Shown: piece after piece, positions 1-4,992 of the stretch
Layout of the letters: the number at the start of each line of letters is the position of its first letter
Position numbering within the stretch: position 1 is the first letter of the stretch
Assembly (NCBI GenBank): GCA_002428225.1
Contig: DIUD01000006.1
Coordinates: forward strand, 1 to 11,053
Length of the DNA: 11,053 bases
Reading direction: 5' to 3'
From: Roseovarius sp. UBA6167
Lineage (GTDB): Bacteria; Pseudomonadota; Alphaproteobacteria; Rhodobacterales; Rhodobacteraceae
The notes under the pieces: model-generated
Database searches by the model: none
Told to the model about the DNA's origin: nothing
The model's input: only the letters and a program-made list of their open reading frames with translations
Position numbers and translations under genes: made by a program

Positions 1-18
1 CTTAAACGTCAACAGACC

Positions 19-621
19 CTAGTCGCCGGTCACCTCGGCCTCGGGGTCAATCTCGACGCGCGGCACCTCCGGCGCCGCCGTCCGCCCCAGCCCGCCCAGA
101 TCGAGCGCGCGCGCGACCCGCAGCGACGAGCGCAGGATCGAATCGTCGATCACCATGATGGTGACGGTTACGCCTGAGATGATTTCCAGCGGATGCTCGG
201 CCTCGCCGCGCGCTTCGGCGGCGATGTCGCGGCCCTTGAACCCGGCGGTGAGTTTGGCGATGCGCGCCTCGGGGATGCCGATCAGGACGATCGGTTCGGA
301 ATGTTGCACCAGCCGCACACCCTGCACCACGGCGGCCTCGTCGAGCGCGATGAGGATATGGATGGGCTTGCCGGAATAGCCCGTGGTGCCCACGAAATCG
401 GAATTGACGAAGGCATAGCCCACCGTCTCGTCGCCTCGCAGCACCGGGGCTGCGGCCAGATCGGGCAGCGGCGCGCCATATCTGTCGGCCCCCTCGAACA
501 GCTCCGCGGCGGGGATCTCGGCCAGAAAACGGGTGAGAAGGCGGTGATCGGTCTGCGCCAGCGCGGCATTGGGCAGAGCCAGCCCGATCAACATGAAAAG
601 GAGGAGGGCAAGTCTGTGCAT
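19..621 (-). CDS. nosR: NosR N-terminal FMN-binding domain, prematurely ended
   Basis: NosR is a membrane flavo-iron-sulfur protein needed for expression and electron supply of nitrous oxide reductase NosZ. The 200 residues seen are a signal peptide (about 1-22, ending ALAQ) and one periplasmic FMN-binding domain. It contains the NosR-like stretches NSDFVGTTGYSGKPIH (73-88) and EPIVLIGIPEA (109-119), and the flavinylation-type motif SGVTVT (149-154; family form SGATVT). Full NosR is about 700 residues, with membrane helices and C-terminal iron-sulfur clusters. Here an in-frame TAG at 19-21 ends the frame just after the first domain, so this is a truncated gene, a sequencing error, or less likely a stand-alone domain. 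The ATG at 621 is chosen because it precedes the signal peptide. A longer open frame upstream reads through the preceding gene and is low-complexity. Only two bases separate it from the nosC-like stop (TGACCATG), which suggests translational coupling. The family call is strong, but intactness is doubtful. Confidence 0.8.
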   Translation of the reverse strand: MHRLALLLFMLIGLALPNAALAQTDHRLLTRFLAEIPAAELFEGADRYGAPLPDLAAAPVLRGDETVGYAFVNSDFVGTTGYSGKPIHILIALDEAAVVQGVRLVQHSEPIVLIGIPEARIAKLTAGFKGRDIAAEARGEAEHPLEIISGVTVTIMVIDDSILRSSLRVARALDLGGLGRTAAPEVPRVEIDPEAEVTGD

Positions 622-623
622 GG

Positions 624-974
624 TCAGAGGGTCCGTGCCGGGGGGCCGCGCGGGGCCGGGAAAAGAGCGGTGCGAGCGGGCAGGACTGCCGGGCGCGCGG
701 GCAGTGTGAGGCGGGCCATGCGCGGCACCGGGCGCGGCAGCGCCGCCGGATCCGAGAGAACCGCCGGAGCGGGGCCGCAGGTGGCGCAGCAGAGCGCGCA
801 AGCCTCTTCGGTCTCAACGGGTTGACCATCAAGGCCAATGCGGATCACATGCTCGGCCCCGTCGGCGCAGATCACCATCGTTGCTCCCGCCGCCTGACCG
901 GGCAGGGGCAGGATGCCGGTGGCCAGACCGGGCAAGAGGCAAAGGATCCAAAGGAATTGCAGGAGCGTTTTCAT
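624..974 (-). CDS. nosC: NosC-like periplasmic Cys-motif protein
   Basis: A 116-residue protein with an N-terminal signal peptide (hydrophobic 4-22, QAAGA near 27-31), a short conserved-looking block MVICADGAEHVIRIGLDG (33-50) and a cysteine motif CALCCATC (C59, C62, C63, C66). The tail is Pro/Arg-rich. The layout resembles DUF2946-type small secreted proteins and NosC, described upstream of nosR in the Paracoccus nosCRZDFYLX cluster as a CXXCXXC protein of unknown function. The exact spacing here is CxxCCxxC. A metal (copper) role is plausible from the cysteines and the nos context, but that is inference. The ATG at 974 is the only start giving a clean signal peptide. No good Shine-Dalgarno is visible before it. 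An FNR/NNR-type box lies 34 bases upstream. It ends two bases before nosR. Confidence 0.65.
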   Translation of the reverse strand: MKTLLQFLWILCLLPGLATGILPLPGQAAGATMVICADGAEHVIRIGLDGQPVETEEACALCCATCGPAPAVLSDPAALPRPVPRMARLTLPARPAVLPARTALFPAPRGPPARTL

Positions 975-1008
975 GAGGTCAGTATCAAGGCGCAGGACGC
1001 GCGCGGCC

Positions 1009-1022
1009 TTGATATTGGTCAA
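1009..1022 (-). promoter_or_regulatory. FNR/NNR-type box upstream of nosC-nosR
   Basis: TTGATATTGGTCAA fits the FNR/NNR/DNR dyad TTGAT-N4-ATCAA with a single change (GTCAA, a variant common at NO-responsive sites). It is centred at 1015.5, 41.5 bases from the first base of the nosC-like ATG, on the side expected for activation. A class II arrangement (-41.5) would put the transcript start at or beside the ATG, so the message could be leaderless. This would match the absence of a clear Shine-Dalgarno. The sensor (O2 or NO) cannot be told from the site alone. Confidence 0.6.
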
Positions 1023-1029
1023 GCTCAAT

Positions 1030-1329
1030 TCATGATTTTGCGGCGGGTCTTTTCGGGGCCGGTGTCGCGTCGTCCAGTAGCCCGCGCACCCTTCGCCCGC
1101 AAAGCCAGGCCGCAGGCACACCCAAGGGCCGCGACAGCCACAGTGCCAGCACCGGCGACAGCGCGACAAACCCCGTCTTGTGCGCGATCAGCCCCGCCAG
1201 AAAGAGGTTGATCGCCACGGCGGGGGCCGCGAACGGGTAGAGCAGCAGCCCGAGTTTCCACACCGGCCAGCGGCCCGCCGCGTCCTCAGTGGGATGTGCC
1301 CTCGGCGAAGGTGATCTTGTTCCAGACAT
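1030..1329 (-). CDS. Small two-helix membrane protein of unknown function
   Basis: The open frame codes for 99 residues with two hydrophobic segments: about 25-47 (KLGLLLYPFAAPAVAINLFL) and 51-70 (GFVALSPVLALWLSRPLGVP). A basic C-terminal tail (RRVRGLLDD... to KS) suggests the end stays in the cytoplasm. I do not recognise a named family, although similar short membrane proteins occur beside nir/nos genes in Rhodobacterales. The start is uncertain. The ATG at 1329 overlaps the end of the nirN-like frame by 44 bases and has GGGGA six bases upstream, but that GGGGA lies inside conserved nirN codons. A GTG at 1263, just before the first helix, would avoid the overlap. Its stop lies just upstream of the FNR-type box. 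A role in nitrite/NO metabolism is inferred only from position. Confidence 0.5.
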   Translation of the reverse strand: MSGTRSPSPRAHPTEDAAGRWPVWKLGLLLYPFAAPAVAINLFLAGLIAHKTGFVALSPVLALWLSRPLGVPAAWLCGRRVRGLLDDATPAPKRPAAKS

Positions 1330-1462
1330 TGTATTTCCCCGACGGCTTGCGCATCGGTAGGCGTGTCATCTCGGTCAGCGTCTCGGCGTCGTAGACGATC
1401 ACCGCGCCGTAATCCTCCCAGATCGACACCAGCGCGTGCTCGGTCGCGCGCGAGGCGCCGCC
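1286..1462 (-). pseudogene. nirN: 3' remnant of a heme d1 domain gene (NirN-like)
   Basis: Reading the minus strand, the last ~58 codons of a heme-d1 propeller protein are present: TEHALVSIWEDYGAVIVYD, then RLPMRKPSGKYNVWNK, ending EGTSH and a TGA at 1286-1288. The order Val-Ser-(Ile/Val)-Trp ... VVYD ... (P/T)(S/T)GK(F/Y)NV(Y/W)N is what the C-terminus of NirS/NirN shows. The KYNVWNK...EGTSH ending points to NirN, a periplasmic cytochrome that acts late in d1 heme supply, rather than NirS. The reading frame meets TGA at 1463-1465 and nothing upstream resembles d1 sequence, whereas the full protein is about 500 residues. This is therefore a 5'-deleted remnant. Assignment to the d1 family is fairly firm. 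The choice of NirN over NirF or NirS is from memory. Confidence 0.55.
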
Positions 1463-1822
1463 TCAAACGCGCCATCGACACCGCGGAACCAGTCATTCAA
1501 CTCGCCGGGACGGGAGATGGCAATGCCGACAGCGCAGGTTGCAGCGGCGGGTGAGGTTTCAGATCACCACCCGAGAATACGCCAAAGCGGTCAAAAGCTA
1601 GGAGCGTTGGTATAAAACCGGTGATGAACTTTCGCTTTCTCGCTGCGCGGCGCAAGAAATCCTGAACTCACCTATCCGGTATCGCTGGCCGCGTGGGGCC
1701 GGGCCTTGGGACCGGCTGATTCCGGGTTCTTCTCGCCAAGTCTGCTTACAAAATGCTTACACGCTCTTTCCTGCGGCTATCCTCGCCGCTTCCAAATTCC
1801 AGCTCAGTCATTGATTTCGTTA
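1463..1822. other. Gene-free junction between nir remnant and tRNA-Tyr
   Basis: About 360 bases without a convincing gene. The right half is less GC-rich than the flanks. On the minus strand between about 1440 and 1560 a frame distinct from the nirN remnant reads RPGELNDWFRGVDGAFEAA, which looks like real protein sequence but is bounded by stops. It could be a scrap of another gene joined at the break. At 1743-1761 the octamer TGCTTACA occurs twice, 11 bases apart. No integrase, transposase or duplicated tRNA end is visible here. Confidence 0.5.
1743..1761. repeat. Two direct TGCTTACA octamers, 11-bp period
   Basis: TGCTTACA at 1743-1750 and 1754-1761, separated by AAA, so both fall on nearly the same face of the helix. 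They lie about 60 bases past the 3' end of tRNA-Tyr. Such a pair could be a protein-binding site, for example integrase arm-type or excisionase sites left by an integrated element, or chance in this less GC-rich patch. Confidence 0.4.
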
Positions 1823-1906
1823 TGGTGGGCGACCCAGGAATCGAACCTGGCGTGCGTCTCCGCGAGGGAGTTACAGTCCCCTGCCACACCTTGCGGCCTG
1901 TCGCCC
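1823..1906 (-). tRNA. tRNA-Tyr (anticodon GTA)
   Basis: Minus-strand cloverleaf with a 7-bp acceptor GGGCGAC/GTCGCCC, discriminator A and encoded CCA (1823-1825). The anticodon stem-loop is GGGA-CTGTAAC-TCCC with anticodon GTA (complement of 1872-1874). A long class II variable arm follows, then the T arm with GGTTCGATTCC. The long variable arm plus GTA identifies bacterial tyrosine tRNA. It is transcribed away from the rlmB-like gene, and a strong promoter-like pair lies just upstream. Confidence 0.95.
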
Positions 1907-1916
1907 ACTGAGCGGC

Positions 1917-1945
1917 GTCATAAAATCGGGGCGCGGGGGCGTCAA
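1917..1945 (-). promoter_or_regulatory. Sigma70-like promoter of tRNA-Tyr
   Basis: On the minus strand TTGACG (1940-1945) is followed after exactly 17 bases by TATGAC (1917-1922), 10 bases before the mature tRNA 5' end. The -35 is one base off consensus and the spacing is ideal. The very GC-rich spacer is normal for this genome. Confidence 0.65.
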
Positions 1946-2014
1946 CCGGAAAATCGCTTGCCATCTGGCGCGCGGCCATGCGATTGCCCGCGCCTGACAG
2001 GAAAGGCGCGCGCA

Positions 2015-2791
2015 ATGAAGAAACCCCGCTGGGTGATCGACAAGGAACAGACAAAAAAGGCCGCCGCCGCCGAGACGGTCTGGCTCTTTGGCCTGCACGC
2101 GGTGCGCGATGCGCTCGAAAATCCGCGCCGCGAGCGATTGCGGCTGATCGTGACGCGCAACGCCGCCGACAAGCTCGCCCCGGCGATCGCGGCAAGCGGG
2201 ATGGAGCCCGAGATCGCCGATCCGCGCCGCTTTTCCGCACCGCTCGATCCGGCCTCGGTGCATCAGGGCGCGGCGCTCGAGGTCAGGCCGCTCGACTGGG
2301 GCGGCCTTGCCGATGTGGCGTTGCGCGAGGGTCCCGGCGCGCCGCGTCTGGTGTTGCTCGACCGGGTGACCGATCCTCATAACGTGGGCGCGATCCTGCG
2401 CTCGGCAGAGGTATTCGGCGCGCGCGCGGTGATCGCGCCCCGCCACCATTCCGCCCCCGAGACCGGCGCGCTGGCCAAGAGCGCCAGCGGCGCGCTGGAA
2501 CGCCAGCCCTATCTGAGGGTGCGCAACCTTGCCGATGCCATCGTCGCGTTGCAGGGCATGGGCTATCTCGTGCTCGGGCTGGCGGGCGAGGCCGACTCCG
2601 ATATCGAGACCGCGCTCGAGGGCCGCCGCGACCGGCCCGTGGCGCTGGTGCTGGGGGCCGAGGGGCCGGGGCTGCGCGAACGGACCCGCGAGAGCGTTGA
2701 TGCGCTGGTGCGGATCGGTTTTCCCGGCACGTTCGGCTCGCTCAATGTCTCGAACGCGGCCGCTGTGGCGCTCTATGCCTCGCTGCGATGA
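2015..2791 (+). CDS. rlmB: 23S rRNA (guanosine-2'-O-)-methyltransferase, RlmB/SpoU family
   Basis: A SpoU-type (SPOUT, trefoil-knot) methyltransferase that adds a 2'-O-methyl group from S-adenosylmethionine to an RNA guanosine, by family the RlmB target in 23S rRNA. The 258 residues are a usual length. An N-terminal substrate-binding domain opens with WLFGLHAVRDAL (23-34). The three SPOUT motifs follow: motif 1 DRVTDPHNVGAILRSA (116-131, with the catalytic-type Arg), motif 2 LVLGAEGPGLR (211-221) and motif 3 GTFGSLNVSNAAAVALY (238-254). The ATG at 2015 is chosen because AGGAAAGG lies upstream at workable spacing and homology begins there. The frame stays open further upstream but would run antisense through the tRNA gene. 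It is divergent from tRNA-Tyr and convergent with the alcohol dehydrogenase. RNA target specificity within the family cannot be proven from sequence. Confidence 0.9.
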   Translation: MKKPRWVIDKEQTKKAAAAETVWLFGLHAVRDALENPRRERLRLIVTRNAADKLAPAIAASGMEPEIADPRRFSAPLDPASVHQGAALEVRPLDWGGLADVALREGPGAPRLVLLDRVTDPHNVGAILRSAEVFGARAVIAPRHHSAPETGALAKSASGALERQPYLRVRNLADAIVALQGMGYLVLGLAGEADSDIETALEGRRDRPVALVLGAEGPGLRERTRESVDALVRIGFPGTFGSLNVSNAAAVALYASLR

Positions 2792-2792
2792 G

Positions 2793-2812
2793 GCCCGGCC
2801 CCGGAGCCGGGC
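2793..2812. terminator. GC hairpin between convergent genes
   Basis: GCCCGGC (2793-2799) and GCCGGGC (2806-2812) form a perfect 7-bp stem with a 6-base loop immediately after the rlmB stop. It could serve both convergent genes. No T-tract follows on either side, so intrinsic termination is only likely. Confidence 0.5.
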
Positions 2813-2845
2813 AGAAGATCTTCCCGCCGCGCGCGTGTTTTCCGG

Positions 2846-3898
2846 TTACGGGGTCAGAACCGCCCGACCGACGATCTTGCCCGCTTCAAGCCGGTTCAGA
2901 GTGCTCTCGGCCGCGTCCAGCGGGACCGTCTGCGTCGGTAGCGCCGGGACCTTTCCGGCCCTGGCAAGCTCCATCAGTTCGGCGAATTCCGACAGCGAGC
3001 CGACATAGCTGCCCATGATCGTCACGGCCTTTACCGGGATCAGGGGAAGCGGCCAGGGCGCCGCCCCGCCGAACAGGCCGACAATGACGATCTTGCCGCC
3101 CTTGCCGACCGCGTTGAAGGCCAGGTTTGCCGTGGGTTCGGCACCGACCAGATCGACCACCGCAAGCGCGGGACCGCCCGTCGCGGCCTGAACCTGGCCG
3201 ACCGCGTCCGCGTCCGCGCCGTCGATCGCCGCGCCCGCACCGGCCTCGAGCGCCGCGTCGCGTTTGGCCGGGTCGATATCGACGACAACCGGCGCCAGCC
3301 CGCCCATGGCCTTGACCAGCCCAATGGCCATGAGGCCCAGACCGCCAGCGCCGATGATGACCACCGGGGCAGCCTTGATGGTGTCCTCGACCTTTTTCAG
3401 CGCCGAAAATGTCGTCAATCCCGAGCAGGCCAGCGGTGCCGCTATTTCGGGACTGATGTCGCCGATATCGAACAGATACTTTGGATGCGGTATCTTGATC
3501 CTGTCCGCATAGCCGCCATCCGCGAACATACCCAGGAAGCGAGGGGCCGCGCAGTAGTTTTCGCGCCCGCTATTGCACTGGTGGCAGTCGCCGCATCCCT
3601 GCCATGGGTAAATGACGAAAGTCCTTTCGCGCTCCAGATCGCCGGCATCAGGCCCGGCGGCAATCACCTGTCCGACCGGCTCGTGCCCAAGCACAAGCGG
3701 GAGTTTCATGCCGCGGTCCGCGAAGCTGAGCGTCTGGCCGTGACCGAGATTGTAACAGCCCTCGCGGATATGCAGATCGCTGTGACACACGCCGCTTGCG
3801 GTCACCCGCAACAGCACTTCGCTGCCGGTCACTTCGGGATCGGGGCGGGTTTCGGATTGCAGAGGCTTGCCGAATTGGGTGAGGGATTGGCATTTCAT
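2846..3898 (-). CDS. Zinc-dependent alcohol dehydrogenase
   Basis: A 350-residue medium-chain dehydrogenase that interconverts an alcohol and an aldehyde or ketone with NAD(P), in the cytoplasm. Catalytic zinc ligands are visible: C38 in GVCHSD, H71-E72 in LGHEPVG, and C158 in LACSG. The structural zinc lobe is complete (C102, C105, C108, C116 in CGDCHQCNSGRENYC). The Rossmann motif GAGGLG (183-188) is followed by VVVDID, whose D207 favours NAD over NADP. The ATG at 3898 is chosen over an upstream ATG at 3931 because AAGGAG sits nine bases before it and typical homology begins there. The gene stands alone, with unassigned sequence upstream, so the substrate cannot be inferred. The REGCYNLG...GMKLPLVLGHE region is typical of a proteobacterial ADH subfamily with no agreed substrate. 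Confidence 0.9.
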   Translation of the reverse strand: MKCQSLTQFGKPLQSETRPDPEVTGSEVLLRVTASGVCHSDLHIREGCYNLGHGQTLSFADRGMKLPLVLGHEPVGQVIAAGPDAGDLERERTFVIYPWQGCGDCHQCNSGRENYCAAPRFLGMFADGGYADRIKIPHPKYLFDIGDISPEIAAPLACSGLTTFSALKKVEDTIKAAPVVIIGAGGLGLMAIGLVKAMGGLAPVVVDIDPAKRDAALEAGAGAAIDGADADAVGQVQAATGGPALAVVDLVGAEPTANLAFNAVGKGGKIVIVGLFGGAAPWPLPLIPVKAVTIMGSYVGSLSEFAELMELARAGKVPALPTQTVPLDAAESTLNRLEAGKIVGRAVLTP

Positions 3899-4308
3899 CG
3901 TTCTTGGCTCCTTGGATTTCCGTTTGTGCAAAAATTTTCAGCTCATCTTGGCAACAAGCGCTTCAGTCCTGCTTCGCTGCGATATCCAGGCCATCGCGCG
4001 GGCCGAGCGATGGATCGCGGATCACCGCAGCAAAACCGGCGACACTGGCCACCCCCGCATCGAGCTCTGCGGCGATTCCGACGTCGCGCTCGACTATCAT
4101 CCTCCTGATCCTCCGGATCGCTTGCAACACCCGCGCCCGTTCAGCCAGTGCCGGGCGGCGGTGCTGGCATCCTTGCGCAATCCAAGGGTCGCCGCAAGCA
4201 TGATGGCGCGGCGCCTTGGGGTCATGAGCGACGGTGGCAAGGATGGCTTCGGGCGCATCCGCAACAGGCTCGGATCCATCCTGCCCCGGGCGAACCGTGT
4301 GCGCCTGT
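3899..4308. other. Unassigned 410-base stretch between ADH and engB
   Basis: No recognisable gene. The right-hand end of the ADH leader (AAGGAG, AT-rich run near 3928-3940) lies at the left. Open frames exist on both strands, as expected in GC-rich DNA, and none matches a family I know. From memory, argB often follows engB in Rhodobacterales. Its lysine-glycine-glycine kinase motif is not present here. The best coding candidate is the minus-strand ORF described separately. Confidence 0.4.
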
Positions 4309-4325
4309 TCAGTCGAGCCCCGCAA
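3963..4325 (-). CDS. Hypothetical ORF, possibly a remnant
   Basis: An open frame of 120 residues whose last 45, beginning MIVERDVGIAAELDAGV, look more protein-like (balanced acidic/basic, amphipathic) than the rest. An internal ATG at 4100 is preceded by GGAGG nine bases upstream. It also overlaps by four bases (ATGA, 4097-4100) the stop of another minus-strand frame that contains IMLAATLGLRKDASTAARHW. The two frames together read like one protein broken by a frameshift, or two coupled short genes. The full frame overlaps the end of engB by 17 bases. I recognise no family. It could be non-coding. Confidence 0.2.
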   Translation of the reverse strand: MRGSTEQAHTVRPGQDGSEPVADAPEAILATVAHDPKAPRHHACGDPWIAQGCQHRRPALAERARVLQAIRRIRRMIVERDVGIAAELDAGVASVAGFAAVIRDPSLGPRDGLDIAAKQD

Positions 4326-4959
4326 TCGTTGCGCGCAGCGTCGCCAGTCCTTCGTTCTTTTCCGATGAGGTCAGGATCAGCGCGGGATAGGCTGCCGGGT
4401 GGGGGGCGAGGTGCGCGCGCACCTGCACGAGAACCTTGTCGAGCGTGTCGGCGTTGATCTTGTCGGTCTTGGTCATCACGCATTGAAACGGCACGGCGGA
4501 GCGGTCGAGCAGCGTCATGATCTCCTCGTCCACCGGCTTGATCCCGTGGCGCGAATCAACCAGCACGAAGGCGCGTCGCAGGCTGGGGCGGCCCGAGAGA
4601 TAGGCCCTGAGCAGGGCCTGCCATTTCTCGACCACGGCCACTGGCGCATTGGCAAAGCCATAGCCTGGCAGGTCCACGAGGTAATGGCTCCTGCCGAGGG
4701 TGAAGAAGTTGATTTCCTGCGTGCGGCCGGGCGTGTTGGAGGCGCGCGCGAGCGCCTTTCGGCCTGTCAGCGCGTTGATCAGGCTCGACTTGCCCACATT
4801 GGAGCGGCCTGCAAAACAGACCTCGGCGCGGTCGGCGGGCGGCATTCCGGACATGGCCACCACCCCCTTGAGGAAATCGACCGGCCCGGCAAAGAGCTTG
4901 CGCCCCGCCTCGGCGGTGGCGCTGTCGGGGGCCTCGGCCACGGGAAAGGCAAGCTGCAT
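4309..4959 (-). CDS. engB: Ribosome biogenesis GTPase EngB (YihA/YsxC)
   Basis: An essential cytoplasmic GTPase needed for late assembly of the 50S ribosomal subunit. All GTPase motifs are intact in 216 residues: G1 GRSNVGKSS (51-59), G2 in NTPGRT (T80), G3 DLPGYG (96-101), G4 TKTD (163-166) and G5 SSEK (198-201). GRSNVGKS and the PGRTQEINFF stretch are diagnostic of the EngB branch among TrmE-Era-like GTPases. The N-terminal extension of about 45 residues is common in alphaproteobacteria. The ATG at 4959 lies 33 bases after the yidC stop with no terminator between, so it is probably co-transcribed with yidC. Confidence 0.95.
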   Translation of the reverse strand: MQLAFPVAEAPDSATAEAGRKLFAGPVDFLKGVVAMSGMPPADRAEVCFAGRSNVGKSSLINALTGRKALARASNTPGRTQEINFFTLGRSHYLVDLPGYGFANAPVAVVEKWQALLRAYLSGRPSLRRAFVLVDSRHGIKPVDEEIMTLLDRSAVPFQCVMTKTDKINADTLDKVLVQVRAHLAPHPAAYPALILTSSEKNEGLATLRATIAGLD

Positions 4960-4992
4960 GGCGCTACCGGCGCAGGGCGCGGGCGGGCCGCG

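Noticed and set aside
622..801. 60-residue N-terminal extension of NosR
   Set aside because: Pro/Ala/Arg-rich low-complexity sequence lying in another frame of the nosC-like gene; the signal peptide begins at the ATG at 621.
1706..2014. N-terminal extension of the rlmB-like gene
   Set aside because: It would run antisense through the whole tRNA-Tyr gene and has no family resemblance. The ATG at 2015 has an SD and starts the homology.
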